64,000 nt of DNA from positions 152,606-216,605 of the forward strand of contig NZ_FQVK01000003.1 of assembly GCF_900129345.1 (NCBI RefSeq), in the 5' to 3' direction. Below the pieces are notes generated by a model, which saw only the letters and a list, made by a program, of their open reading frames with translations, searched no databases and was not told the origin of the DNA. How positions within the stretch are numbered: position 1 is the stretch's first letter; each line of letters begins with the position of its first letter. Positions 35,880-45,351 of this stretch are shown here, one piece after another. The stretch comes from Ruegeria intermedia. Lineage in GTDB: Bacteria; Pseudomonadota; Alphaproteobacteria; Rhodobacterales; Rhodobacteraceae. Made by a program: the position numbers and the translations under genes.

Positions 35880-36224
35880 TCAGATCTGTTCGACCTTCAC
35901 CGAGTCGAGCCGGTAGAACGCCAGGTACCCCTTGATCCCGGCCACGGCCGGGATCGGGTTCTCATAGCTCCAGACTGCGTTTTCCGTCACCGAAGATTTG
36001 TTGACGATCGAATAATGCGTGGCGTCGCCCTTGTGCGGGCAGTGGGTCACTTTGTCGGTCTTGTCCAGAAAGGCCATCGCGATGTCGTCGCGCGGGAAAT
36101 AGATGACCGGCGGCAGATCGCCCTCCAACAGCTCCAGCGCGTTGGTGGTCTCGCCCAGAATGGCGCCGCCCGAACGGACGCACCATTTGCCCGGCGCCTC
36201 GCGGATCGTGATATCTGCGGTCAT
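35880..36224 (-). CDS. DUF427 domain protein
   Basis: 114 residues, a single DUF427 domain: ITIREAPGKWCVRSGGAILGE at the start is represented by its key parts KWCVR and GGAILGET, then VIYFPRDDIAMAFL, HCPHKGDATHYS and the closing SYENPIPAVAGIKGYLAFY. Small soluble beta-fold protein of unknown biochemical role. The start at 36224 follows GGAAGGAG on the minus strand; the longer open frame upstream lacks a ribosome-binding site. It lies 14 bp from the ClC gene end in convergent orientation. Confidence 0.85.
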   Translation of the reverse strand: MTADITIREAPGKWCVRSGGAILGETTNALELLEGDLPPVIYFPRDDIAMAFLDKTDKVTHCPHKGDATHYSIVNKSSVTENAVWSYENPIPAVAGIKGYLAFYRLDSVKVEQI

Positions 36225-36300
36225 TTCTGCTCCTTCCCTCGTCGTCGCGGCCCTTGTCCATTCCGGCCCGAAGTCTACCCGTCCTTGTAACATTGTCATG

Positions 36301-38091
36301 TCACAGCGGTGCTGTCGCGGCATCCAACCACAGTTGCGCGTCGGGCGACAGCCTTGGGCGGATCTTTTCCGCAACGTCCCGATGGTAAGCGTTCAACCAG
36401 TCGCGTTCTGCCGCCGTCAGCATCTCGGCCACGATCAGGCGCCGGTCGATCGGGACATAGGTCAACGTACGCCAGCACAGCATCGCCCGTTCGGCGTCAC
36501 CGCCGGGCAGGGCGGGCGCTTCTTCCACGACCACCAGGTTTTCCAGCCGGATGCCGAACGCGCCCTCGCGGTAATAGCCGGGTTCATTGGACAGAATCAT
36601 GCCGGGCTGCAGCGGCACATGGCTGACGCGCGACAGGCGCTGCGGGCCTTCATGTACGCTGAGATAGGCACCGACGCCATGTCCGACGCCGTGGTTGAAA
36701 TCCTGACCCGCCTGCCACAACGGGATACGCGCCACGCATTCGATGTCACGCCCGGCCAGCCCCACCGGCCAGCGCAGCATCGACATGGCGATCATCCCCT
36801 TCAGCACGCGGGTGAAACAGGCCTTCTCCTCGTCGCCGACGCTTCCGATGGCAATCGTGCGGGTGATGTCGGTGGTGCCATCCAGATACTGCCCGCCGCT
36901 GTCCAGAACCAGCAGATGCCCGTCTTCAAGCCGGCTGTCGGTTTCCTCGGTCACGCGATAGTGCATGATGGCGCCATTCGGCCCGGTGCCCGCGATCGTG
37001 TCGAACGAGATGTCCTGCAGCGCGTCGTCCCGCCGCCGGTTTTCCTCGAGCCGGGTGACGACCTGGGTCTCGGTCACGCTGCCCGGTGCCTGCGCATCCA
37101 GCCAGCACAGGGTCTCGATCACCGCCACGGCGTCGCGCAGATGCGCGGCGGCACTGCCCGCGATCTCGGCCGCGTTCTTGCAGGCCTTGGGCAGAGCGCA
37201 GGGGTCGCCGCCATCCACGGCACGCTCGGCGAGTACGTCGACCACGGCCTGAGGCACGGTGCCCATGTCCACCTGTACCGCGCCTTCCAGCGTGCCGACG
37301 GCCGCCAGGAACGCCTCGGGCGGGTGCACCGCCACCTGCGGCCCCAGATGGTTGTCCAGCCCGGTCAGCTTCTGGGCCGCCATGAACAGGTCCACCCGCC
37401 CATCGGCGTGCAGAATGGCAAACCCGTGCGCCACCGGGTTGTAGGCGATATCCGACCCGCGAATGTTCAGCAGCCACATGATCGAATCCGGCAAGGTGAT
37501 CACGGCGGCGCTGCGCCCCGCGTCCGCCAGACCTTTTGCCAGGCGCGTGATCTTGCTCTCGGCGCTTTCGCCCGCAAAGTCCAGCGGGTGCGGCTTTGCC
37601 GGGTTCATCGGCGGCGCCGGCTGATCCTCCCAGATGCGGTCGACCAGGTTGTCACAGCGCACCAGCTCGATCCCGCTGCCTGCCAGTGCGGCCTGCGTGT
37701 CACGGATCTGTCCCGCCGCGTGCAGCCACGGATCGAACCCCACCTTGCCACCTTGGGGCAGGTGCCGTTGCAGCCAGTCGGCCAGAGACACCTCGGGCCA
37801 GTGCACCGGCGTGAACTCCTCGGCCACCTGCGCCTTGACCTGGGTGCGGTAGCGGCCATCGACGAACACCCCGGCAACGTCGCGCAAGGCCACGCAGAAC
37901 CCGGCTGTTCCCGTGAACCCGGTCAGCCAGGCCAGTCGCTCGTCATGAGGGGCCACATATTCGCCCTGATGCGCATCGGCACGCGGCACAAGGAACCCGT
38001 CCAGTCCTTCGCGCACCAACTCGGCCCGCAACGCCGCCAGTCGCGGCGGCCCCTGTTCCGGCCGCGCCGTCACTTCGAAGGATTGGAACAT
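36301..38091 (-). CDS. pepP: Xaa-Pro aminopeptidase, M24B family (aminopeptidase P)
   Basis: 596 residues. Dinuclear-metal peptidase removing N-terminal residues before proline. It has the three-part layout of long aminopeptidase P proteins: two creatinase-like N-terminal domains, then the pita-bread catalytic domain. Metal ligands: Asp pair in VLDSGGQYLDGTTDITRT, His in HGVGHGVGAYLSVHEGP, Glu in LSNEPGYY and in IRLENLVVV. The ATG at 38091 has GAGGGAG upstream; a TTG at 38106 is less likely. The 76-bp gap to DUF427 holds no clear terminator. Confidence 0.93.
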   Translation of the reverse strand: MFQSFEVTARPEQGPPRLAALRAELVREGLDGFLVPRADAHQGEYVAPHDERLAWLTGFTGTAGFCVALRDVAGVFVDGRYRTQVKAQVAEEFTPVHWPEVSLADWLQRHLPQGGKVGFDPWLHAAGQIRDTQAALAGSGIELVRCDNLVDRIWEDQPAPPMNPAKPHPLDFAGESAESKITRLAKGLADAGRSAAVITLPDSIMWLLNIRGSDIAYNPVAHGFAILHADGRVDLFMAAQKLTGLDNHLGPQVAVHPPEAFLAAVGTLEGAVQVDMGTVPQAVVDVLAERAVDGGDPCALPKACKNAAEIAGSAAAHLRDAVAVIETLCWLDAQAPGSVTETQVVTRLEENRRRDDALQDISFDTIAGTGPNGAIMHYRVTEETDSRLEDGHLLVLDSGGQYLDGTTDITRTIAIGSVGDEEKACFTRVLKGMIAMSMLRWPVGLAGRDIECVARIPLWQAGQDFNHGVGHGVGAYLSVHEGPQRLSRVSHVPLQPGMILSNEPGYYREGAFGIRLENLVVVEEAPALPGGDAERAMLCWRTLTYVPIDRRLIVAEMLTAAERDWLNAYHRDVAEKIRPRLSPDAQLWLDAATAPL

Positions 38092-38176
38092 CTGCGTCTC
38101 CCTCAATCCGCGGCGGGCTCTGGCCCACCTCAGTTTGGTTCTTTCAAGAAAAGTCCCGCCCGGGGCAAGGCCTGGC

Positions 38177-40054
38177 TCAGCTGGCCTTCCGAATGCCCAT
38201 CACGCGGGCCCGCGCGCGCGGATCGCTGTCGAACAGGGCGGCCAGCTGCTCGGTCATTGCCCCGGCCAGCTGTTCCACATCGGTGATCGTCACCGCTCGG
38301 TCGTAATACCGGGTCACGTCATGGCCGATCCCGATTGCCAGCAATTCGACCATCTTGCGCTTTTCGACCATGGCGATCACGTCACGCAGGTGTTTCTCCA
38401 GGTAGTTCGCTGGGTTCACGCTGAGCGTGGAATCATCTACCGGAGCCCCGTCCGAAATCACCATCAGGATCTTGCGCTGCTCGCGCCGGGCCAGCATCCG
38501 CCGATGCGCCCATTCCAGCGCCTCGCCGTCGATGTTTTCCTTCAGCAGGCCTTCTTTCATCATCAGGCCCAGATTGGCCCGCGCCCGCCGCCAAGGTGCA
38601 TCCGCCCCCTTATAAATGATATGCCGCAGGTCATTCAGGCGGCCGGGCTGCTGTGGGCGGCCATCGTTCAGCCACGCCTCGCGCGCTTGTCCGCCTTTCC
38701 AGGCCCGGGTGGTAAAGCCCAGAATCTCGACCTTCACGTTGCAGCGTTCCAGCGTGCGTGCCAGAACATCGGCACAGATCGCCGCGATGGAGATCGGGCG
38801 CCCCCGCATCGAACCGGAATTGTCCAGCAGCAGCGTCACCACAGTGTCGCGGAACTCGGTGTCTTTCTCGACCTTGAAACTCAGCGGAGTCGTCGGATTC
38901 GCCACCACCCGTGCCAGCCGGCCGGCATCCAGAATGCCTTCCTCGCGGTCGAACTCCCAGCTGCGGTTCTGCTGCGCCTGCAGACGGCGCTGCAGCTTGT
39001 TGGCCAAACGGCTGACGGCGCCCTTCAGCGGCTCCAGCTGCTGATCCAGATAGGCGCGCAGCCGCTCCAGTTCGGCGGGTTCGGCCAGCTCCTCGGCGGC
39101 GATCTCCTCGTCATGGGTGTTCAGATAGACCTTGTAATCCGGGTCGGCCTCGGACGCAGGCGGCGGGGCGGGGGGCTCCAGCGGCGCTTCGCCCTCGGGC
39201 ATCTCGGCCTCTTCGCCCATCTCGTCCTCGGCCATCTCATCCATCGAGACCTGCGCCTGCGACTGGTCCTGCTGCTCTTCCTGCGTCTGTTCCGGAGTGG
39301 CGTCGGCGTCGTGCTCGTCCTGCTCGTCCTGGCCAGTGCTGTCGGGGTCGGGCTGCTCCTCGGCCTCTTCTTCGGCCTGGTCCTCCTGATCCTCGTCCAG
39401 CGCGTCCGGGTCTTCGCCCAGCTGGTCACCATAACCCAGATCGTCGATCACCTGGCGGGCGAATTTGGCAAAGGCGGTCTGGTCCGACAGGATTTCGTTC
39501 AGACTCTCCAGCGTGCCGCCGGCCTGTTCCTCGATGAACCCGCGCCACAGATCCATGACATTCGTGGCTGCAGGCGGCAGATCGCGCCCCGTGGCCAGGT
39601 GCCGGATCAGATAGCCCGCGGCGACGGCCAGCGGCGCCTCGGACGGCTGCTTGCACTGGTCATAGCCGCGCCGCAGCGCCTCGTGGTTGATCTTGACGTC
39701 GATATTGCTGGCGGTGCCGGGCATGTCGCGGGCACCCATCGCTTCGCAACGGGCGGTTTCCATCGCCTCGTACAGATCGCGGGCCATGTCGCCCGGCGGG
39801 GCGTACCGGGCATGGGTGGCCTCGTCGTGATACCGGCGCTGCAACGCCAGCGCATCCGCCGTGCCGCGCGCCAGCAAAACCTCTTCGCGCGTCATCCGGC
39901 GCGACACTTGCGGCAAGCGCATCGACTCGCCCGACAGACCCGAGGGATCGACGGTGTAGCTGACCGACAGGTCCGGGTCGTCGGCCATCACCTTGGTGGC
40001 CTCGGCCAGGGCCTTCTTGAAGGGATCAGCGGGGTTGTCGTTCTTCTGCACCAT
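38177..40054 (-). CDS. cobT: aerobic cobaltochelatase subunit CobT
   Basis: 625 residues. Subunit of the CobNST complex that inserts cobalt into hydrogenobyrinate diamide in the oxygen-dependent B12 pathway. Layout: N-terminal helical CobT domain (about 1-200), a highly acidic Glu/Asp/Gln-rich linker (about 205-300), then a C-terminal von Willebrand A domain with MIDAS motif [11 protein letters not shown] near residue 415. CobT pairs with the AAA+ subunit CobS, encoded 113 bp upstream on the same strand. cobN is not in the window. Confidence 0.95.
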   Translation of the reverse strand: MVQKNDNPADPFKKALAEATKVMADDPDLSVSYTVDPSGLSGESMRLPQVSRRMTREEVLLARGTADALALQRRYHDEATHARYAPPGDMARDLYEAMETARCEAMGARDMPGTASNIDVKINHEALRRGYDQCKQPSEAPLAVAAGYLIRHLATGRDLPPAATNVMDLWRGFIEEQAGGTLESLNEILSDQTAFAKFARQVIDDLGYGDQLGEDPDALDEDQEDQAEEEAEEQPDPDSTGQDEQDEHDADATPEQTQEEQQDQSQAQVSMDEMAEDEMGEEAEMPEGEAPLEPPAPPPASEADPDYKVYLNTHDEEIAAEELAEPAELERLRAYLDQQLEPLKGAVSRLANKLQRRLQAQQNRSWEFDREEGILDAGRLARVVANPTTPLSFKVEKDTEFRDTVVTLLLDNSGSMRGRPISIAAICADVLARTLERCNVKVEILGFTTRAWKGGQAREAWLNDGRPQQPGRLNDLRHIIYKGADAPWRRARANLGLMMKEGLLKENIDGEALEWAHRRMLARREQRKILMVISDGAPVDDSTLSVNPANYLEKHLRDVIAMVEKRKMVELLAIGIGHDVTRYYDRAVTITDVEQLAGAMTEQLAALFDSDPRARARVMGIRKAS

Positions 40055-40167
40055 GTTTCTCAGCCCTCATTCAAGCGCCGCCCGACCGCGACGACCGGCC
40101 CCGCCTTCATCTGGCCCAAAATATCCCCGCCGGAGGCATTGCGCCCGGCACGGGCGCAACTCCGACA

Positions 40168-41154
40168 TCACCCCAAGCTGACGCTTGCGGCGCTTTCCGG
40201 CAGTTCCTCATCGAAACACCGCTGATAGAACTCGGCAACCGTCTCGCGCTCCAACTCGTCGCACTTGTTCAGGAACGACAGGCGGAACGCATAGCCCACG
40301 TCGCGGAAGATTTCAGCGTTCTGGGCCCAGTTGATCACGGTGCGCGGGCTCATGACCGTGGACAGATCGCCGTTCATGAACGCGGTCCGGGTCAGGTCGG
40401 CCACGGTGACCATCTGGCTGACGGTCTTGCGGCCCTTTTCGGTGTTGTAATGCGGCGCCTTGGACAGAACGATCATCACCTCGGCATCGTGACTGAGATA
40501 GTTCAGCGTCGCCACCAGCGACCAGCGGTCCATCTGCGCCTGGTTGATCTGCTGCACGCCGTGATACAGGCCGGTGGTGTCGCCCAGACCCACGGTGTTG
40601 GCGGTGGCGAACAGGCGGAAATAGGGGTTCGGCGTGATGATCTCGTTCTGGTCCAGCAAGGTCAGCTTGCCGTCATGCTCCAGAACCCGCTGGATCACGA
40701 ACATCACATCGGCGCGGCCGGCGTCATATTCGTCGAACACGATGGCCACCGGGTTGCGCAGCGCCCAAGGCAGGATGCCCTCGTGAAACTCGGTCACCTG
40801 TTTGCCGTCACGCAGCTTGATCGCATCCTTGCCGATCAGGTCGATCCGGCTGATGTGGCTGTCCAGGTTGACGCGAACGGCAGGCCAGTTCAAACGAGCT
40901 GCGACCTGCTCGATATGCGTCGATTTGCCTGTCCCGTGATAGCCCTGGATCATCACCCGGCGGTTGTGCGAAAATCCCGCCAGAATGGCCAAGGTGGTCT
41001 CGGGGTCGAACTTGTAGGTCGGATCGATCGCCGGCACACGGTCGCTTTGCTCGGCAAAGCCTTTGACGACCATGTCCGTGTCAATGCCGAACACGTCCCG
41101 GACCGAGATCTCTTCGGTCGGTTTTGCGTTGATGTCGATTGATCCGTCAGCCAT
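40168..41154 (-). CDS. cobS: aerobic cobaltochelatase AAA+ subunit CobS
   Basis: 328 residues. MoxR-like AAA+ ATPase driving cobalt insertion with CobT and CobN. Walker [19 protein letters not shown] near residue 75, Walker [12 protein letters not shown] near 135, sensor text [30 protein letters not shown] precedes the ATG at 41152-41154. Upstream of cobT in a probable operon. Not to be confused with cobalamin synthase, which has the same symbol in other species. Confidence 0.95.
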   Translation of the reverse strand: MADGSIDINAKPTEEISVRDVFGIDTDMVVKGFAEQSDRVPAIDPTYKFDPETTLAILAGFSHNRRVMIQGYHGTGKSTHIEQVAARLNWPAVRVNLDSHISRIDLIGKDAIKLRDGKQVTEFHEGILPWALRNPVAIVFDEYDAGRADVMFVIQRVLEHDGKLTLLDQNEIITPNPYFRLFATANTVGLGDTTGLYHGVQQINQAQMDRWSLVATLNYLSHDAEVMIVLSKAPHYNTEKGRKTVSQMVTVADLTRTAFMNGDLSTVMSPRTVINWAQNAEIFRDVGYAFRLSFLNKCDELERETVAEFYQRCFDEELPESAASVSLG

Positions 41155-41339
41155 GAGCCTTGTCCTTATTCCTTGCCCCGCCTACCGGGGTCGAACCCGT
41201 GTGTGGTGCAACATATCGCGGGCAAGGGCAAGGGAAAGCCGACTGCCTTGCGATGAAGCCGGACGCTTTGCCGGCAACCGCCATGCCGTGGTGCAGATAC
41301 AAGCCCGGCGAGCGGTCGGCCACCGGCGTGCCGCGGCGG

Positions 41340-41960
41340 CTACTTGAAGTTCCGGCTGTCCTTGATCTGGTCCCAGGCCCAGACGACTTCCTGCAGCTGT
41401 TCCTCCTGGCTGCGGTCGCCGCCGTTCATGTCGGGATGCAGCACCTTGATCAGTTTCTTGTAGGCCTTGCGCACTTCGGCCTTGGTCCAGGTGTCCTTGG
41501 CTTCGAGGATCTCGATCGCCCGGCGTTCGGTGGGCGGCAGGCGGCGGCCCGTGGCCTCGCGGCCGCGGTTCTTGGTGGCTTTCTCGCCCAGCACCTGATG
41601 CGGGTCCTCGATGCCCAGCCGAGCCCAGGCGCGCGCCTCGGGGTCGCCCATCGGCTTGGTCTCGCGCTCCCACACCTTGTCCTTGGACCGCTGCGCGTTC
41701 AGTTCGGCCTCGGTCGTGCCGTCGAAGAAGTTCCACTTCTGGTTATATTCGCGCACGTGCTGCTGGCAGAACCAGAAATAGTCATCCAGCACGTCGGGCG
41801 CCTTGGGGGCACGGTATTTCCCCGGTTCGTTGCAGCCCTCGTGGTCGCAGACGCGGGTCGATGTTTCGGATGCGCCCGACATGCCCCGGCGGCCGCGCGG
41901 GTTTTTCTTCTTGGCGCTGGACACCGAGATGTCGAAGCCGAAGGGATCAGGTTTTACCAT
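41340..41960 (-). CDS. J-domain protein with C-terminal DnaJ domain
   Basis: 206 residues. The J domain is at the C-terminus (about residues 147-206), with HPDMNGGDRS containing the HPD tripeptide that stimulates DnaK ATPase. The N-terminal half has CDHEGCNEPGKYRAP and FCQQHVREYNQKWNFF, with three or four Cys/His that could bind zinc. A DnaK co-chaperone of unknown client. It lies upstream of cobS and divergent from bolA, an arrangement I recall from Rhodobacterales. The 185-bp gap to cobS holds nothing recognisable. Confidence 0.85.
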   Translation of the reverse strand: MVKPDPFGFDISVSSAKKKNPRGRRGMSGASETSTRVCDHEGCNEPGKYRAPKAPDVLDDYFWFCQQHVREYNQKWNFFDGTTEAELNAQRSKDKVWERETKPMGDPEARAWARLGIEDPHQVLGEKATKNRGREATGRRLPPTERRAIEILEAKDTWTKAEVRKAYKKLIKVLHPDMNGGDRSQEEQLQEVVWAWDQIKDSRNFK

Positions 41961-42067
41961 ATGCTCATCCTCACGAACGCGTCTTTTCGACTCGGAGGCA
42001 GCAGTTTAATCTAAGTGACCGAAAGTAGAAGAGGGGCGCGGCAAATTATTTGCCCACGAGCACGAAA

Positions 42068-42322
42068 ATGACCATGACAGAGGAAATCCGCACCCGCCTG
42101 CAGGCGGCTTTCGACCCCTATGAGCTTGAGGTCGTGGACGACAGCGAAAGCCATCGCGGCCATGCCGGGTTCCGTGAAGGCGGCGAAAGCCATTTCAACG
42201 TCCGCATCCGCGCCGCGGCCTTTGCCGGGCTGTCGCGTGTGGCCCGCCATCGCGCCGTGCACAAAGCGTTGGGCGACGTCGTGCCGCGCATCCACGCGCT
42301 GGCGCTGGACGTCAGCGACTGA
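42068..42322 (+). CDS. BolA family protein
   Basis: 84 residues. BolA fold: short helix (EEIRTRLQAAF), ELEVVDDSESHRGHAG, SHFNVRIRAAAFAGLSRVARHRAVHKAL and a final IHALALD. The His in SHRGH and the conserved RxxxV..L of the second helix are the positions used for [2Fe-2S] sharing with monothiol glutaredoxins. Start uncertain: ATG at 42068 or 42074; a TTG at 42050 is less likely. Divergent from the J-domain gene with about 107 bp between starts. Confidence 0.88.
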   Translation: MTMTEEIRTRLQAAFDPYELEVVDDSESHRGHAGFREGGESHFNVRIRAAAFAGLSRVARHRAVHKALGDVVPRIHALALDVSD

Positions 42323-42436
42323 GGCAGCGACCGGAAAAACCGGTGCCGGATTGGTGCATCCAAAGTCTTTGACCCGTTCGACGGATCGGTCTTCAATAGA
42401 GCGCGGAGTGCTCTGACGGACGGAGCCTGTGTCGAC

Positions 42437-43452
42437 ATGCGCTTGTGCCGGTTAAAACATCTGGACGTCCTTCTCGGGATAGGGATCATTCTGGTCGTGG
42501 CCGGCCATGTGCTCGAGCCGCCTGTATCCAGCGTAATCTACGTTTTTTACATGCCACTGTTTTTCTTTCTGGGCGGCTTTCTGGCGCCCGAGGAAGTCCA
42601 GGTCACCAATGCGCAAACTGCGCTCGGGCTGGCGCGGCGCAAGGCGGTCCGCGTGTTGTTGCCTTATGTTTCGTTTCTTGTCTTGATCTCGTTGCCGTCG
42701 ATTGTGACGGCTGCCGCACAGTCGCCTGAGGTCGCCATGAAGGCCTTGCTCAGATTGGCTTACGGTGGCGAAATGCTGACCGGCTGGACCGGAGTGTTCT
42801 GGTTTCCCACCACATATTTTTTGCGTTGGTTGCGTTCGAGTTGCTCCGTGCAGGGTGTCTGGCGTGGGTCCAACTGGGCGTGGTGTCCGTTGCGCTTGTC
42901 CTGGCCACGATGAACCAATACCTGTGTCCCGACTTCCATTTGCCTTGGGCACTGAACGTGGTCGCTATGGCGCTCCCGATCGTCTGGCTTGGTCACCAAT
43001 GGCGCCGGTATCAGGCTGGGTGGAGCCTCGGCCTGGCTGCATGGGTGCCTTTGCTGATTTTCGGTGTGGGATACCTGACAGCCGCGTGGTTTGAGATGTC
43101 GCCGCAGATGCGGATGAAGCGCGCCGATTATGGCTGGCCGTTGATCACTTTGGGCGCGGCTGTCGCGGTCACTATTCTGTTGGGGTTCACCAGCAAACAG
43201 ATCACCCGGATACCGGTGGGGGCAAAGCTGTTCGGGGTGTTTGGCACTGCCTCGATGACTATCATGTACATTCATCAGCCCATCCAGTTGGCAATGAAAG
43301 ACATGGGCCTCGCAAGTGACTATCTGCGATTGCCGATCACACTTGGCCTTTCGTTGGCGGTTCATCACATGCTGAACCGGACCCAACTGACGCAAAGGCT
43401 GTTCCTTGGTCGCACTCGGAGCGGAGCGCCCGGGACCAGCGCCGCGAGCTGA
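42437..43452 (+). pseudogene. acyltransferase-3 family membrane protein, frameshifted
   Basis: The frame from ATG 42437 gives RLKHLDVLLGIGIILVVAGH and further membrane helices of an acyltransferase_3 protein, then goes out of frame after WFPTTYF at a run of six T (42817-42822). The sequence resumes in the -1 frame as FALVAFELLRAG and runs to 43452 with about six more helices, ending in a typical YIHQPIQLAM segment. Joined length would be about 338 residues. A lost T is the simplest cause; the run T TTT TTG is also a canonical -1 slippery heptamer. Predicted role before damage: transfer of acyl groups to an envelope polysaccharide. Composition is less GC-rich than its neighbours. Confidence 0.7.
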
Positions 43453-43464
43453 CCACGTTGCTCG

Positions 43465-43863
43465 TCAATCGTCTTTGTTCTCGGATTTCACTGGCGGCTC
43501 GTCCGGTTCGGCCGGAATCGGTTTGGGCGCCTCGACGTCGCGGGGGTCCGGCACAGCGCGCGCCAGGGGTGTGGCGTCCTCTTCGGGGGGGCTCAGGAAC
43601 GCGGCCATGTCTTCGTTCGCGGCTTCGCTGTTTGCCATTCGCCGGAACACCATCACGTTGCGCCAATTCAAAGTGCTGCCGGTCAAACCGGAGCGTTCCT
43701 CGCTGGGCAGAAGCTCGGAGCGGTGATACTCCCAGCCATCAATGGCCAAGTCGTTCAGCAACTGTTCGATTGTGACGGCGAAGCGCCCTTCCGGCGTTTT
43801 TACACCCTTGGCCTTGGTGCCTTTCCGGGGGGCGGGGACAACCTTGTATTCGTAACGCTGCAT
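43465..43863 (-). CDS. DUF4177 domain protein
   Basis: 132 residues. N-terminal DUF4177 domain (QRYEYKVVPAP...LLNDLAIDGWEYHRSELLPSEE...VMVFRR, about 1-75), then an acidic Pro-rich disordered tail. Cytoplasmic, unknown role. The start is the ATG at 43861-43863. It is convergent with the frameshifted acyltransferase (12 bp apart) and upstream of nothing obvious. Confidence 0.75.
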   Translation of the reverse strand: MQRYEYKVVPAPRKGTKAKGVKTPEGRFAVTIEQLLNDLAIDGWEYHRSELLPSEERSGLTGSTLNWRNVMVFRRMANSEAANEDMAAFLSPPEEDATPLARAVPDPRDVEAPKPIPAEPDEPPVKSENKDD

Positions 43864-43945
43864 CGATGGTTCCCTATTGCCTGTTGGCGGGCAATTTACC
43901 TGCCCAGCCAGGGCGGAGAAGAAAAACTTCGCGCCCCAGTGAATT

Positions 43946-45202
43946 TCAGCCCTGACTGTTGCCTTCGCCCTGCGCCGCCTTGCCGACGATCCTCAGGCAC
44001 AGCTCGGTCGCCGCCGCCATGTCCTGAACCGAGATCCACTCCAGCGGCCCGTGGATGCATTGCATCCCGGTAAAGATGTTGGGGCAGGGGGTGCCGAACT
44101 CGGTCAGGCGCGACCCGTCGGTGCCGCCGCGTATCGGAACCGAGACCGGATCGATCCCCATGTCCCGGCAGGCCTCGCGCGCCAGATCCACCGGTGTCAT
44201 GTCCTTTTCCAGCCAATAGCGCATGTTGCGGTACTGGTGGCTGATTTCGACGCTGATCCTGGCGCGCGGTTCGCTGGCCTGTACTGCATCACAGACCTTG
44301 CGCACCAGCGCGCCCTTGGCTTCCAGCCCGTCCATCTCGAAATCGCGCAGGATCAGCTTGATTTCCATCTCGGACGAGCCGCCGTTCAGGTCGGTCACGT
44401 GGATGAACCCTTCGCGCCCGTCGGTGACTTCGGGGGTCATGGTGGCCTGCGGCAGCGTCTGCACGATCTTGGCCGCCAGATGGGTCGCGTTCACCATCTT
44501 GTCCTTGGCCAGGCCCGGGTGAATCGAAACGCCCTCGATCCGGATCACCGCCCGGTCGGCCGAGAAGCTCTCATATTCGATCTCGCCCAGTTGCTGCCCA
44601 TCCAGCGTATAGGCGAAGTCGGCGCCCAGATCCTTGGGAAGCGCCTCGGTCACGCCCCGGCCGATTTCCTCGTCGGGGGTAAAGGCGATGCGGATCGGTC
44701 CGTGCGCGACTGTCCGATCGGCCAACAGGTGCCGGGCCATGGTCATGATGATCGACACGCCCGCCTTGTCGTCGGCGCCCAGCAGCGTGGCGCCCGAGGC
44801 GGTGATCAGGTCGTCGCCGACTTTGCTGGCCAGATAGGGGTGCTCGGCCGGCGACAGCACCAGCGACGGATCGTCGGGAAAGGTGATGTCGCCGCCATTG
44901 TAGCCCTTGATGACCCGCGGCTTGACCCCGGTCGCGTTGAACTGCGGTGCGGTGTCCACATGGGCCAGAAAGCCGATGGTCGGCCCCGGCGCGGTGCCCG
45001 GAATGGTGGCCAGAACGACGCCATAGTCCGTCATGGTCACATCCTGCGCGCCCATTTCGGTCAACTCCTGCCGCAGCAGGTTCAGCATACCGTATTGGAC
45101 TTCCGTGCTGGGGGTGGTGGGTGAGTTTTCGTCGCTCTGGCTGTCGATGGCCGCATAGCGAACCAGCCGGTCCTCCAGCTCCTGGTCAAATCTGTTCTGC
45201 AT
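43946..45202 (-). CDS. pepT: tripeptide aminopeptidase, peptidase T
   Basis: 418 residues. M20-family dizinc tripeptidase. Metal-binding text GFLAHVDTAPQ, ATLLGADDKAGVSIIM, TPDEEIGRGVT (catalytic Glu pair), the lid with ISHQYRNM, and SVPIRGGTDGSRLTEFGTPCPN. Cytoplasmic peptide turnover. The start is the ATG at 45202. A set of TGTACAAACC repeats lies about 100-140 bp upstream. Confidence 0.95.
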   Translation of the reverse strand: MQNRFDQELEDRLVRYAAIDSQSDENSPTTPSTEVQYGMLNLLRQELTEMGAQDVTMTDYGVVLATIPGTAPGPTIGFLAHVDTAPQFNATGVKPRVIKGYNGGDITFPDDPSLVLSPAEHPYLASKVGDDLITASGATLLGADDKAGVSIIMTMARHLLADRTVAHGPIRIAFTPDEEIGRGVTEALPKDLGADFAYTLDGQQLGEIEYESFSADRAVIRIEGVSIHPGLAKDKMVNATHLAAKIVQTLPQATMTPEVTDGREGFIHVTDLNGGSSEMEIKLILRDFEMDGLEAKGALVRKVCDAVQASEPRARISVEISHQYRNMRYWLEKDMTPVDLAREACRDMGIDPVSVPIRGGTDGSRLTEFGTPCPNIFTGMQCIHGPLEWISVQDMAAATELCLRIVGKAAQGEGNSQG

Positions 45203-45301
45203 GGCACCTCACCTCTCTGGCCAAGACAAAGGCCGCAACCGGCCGCCCGAGTCAAGCGCCGCCTCGGCCCCGGAATGCGTCAAGAACTCCGGGTAAAGCT
45301 T

Positions 45302-45344
45302 TGTACAAACCGGACAAACCCAGTTGCCCGACCTGTACAAACCG
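45302..45344. repeat. TGTACAAACC repeats upstream of pepT
   Basis: TGTACAAACCG occurs at 45302 and 45334, 32 bp (about three helical turns) apart, with a related ACAAACC at 45314. They lie between the gatB stop and pepT start, so they may be an operator for pepT. No regulator is encoded beside them. Confidence 0.4.
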
Positions 45345-45351
45345 AAAGACC

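Noticed and set aside
41180..41215. tRNA T-arm-like sequence (GGGTTCGACCCCG on the minus strand)
   Set aside because: The stem pairs in only three of five positions and no acceptor, anticodon or D arm can be built around it.
42330..42344. ACCGG-AAAAA-CCGGT hairpin after bolA as a terminator
   Set aside because: Only 5 bp of stem and no T-tract follows.
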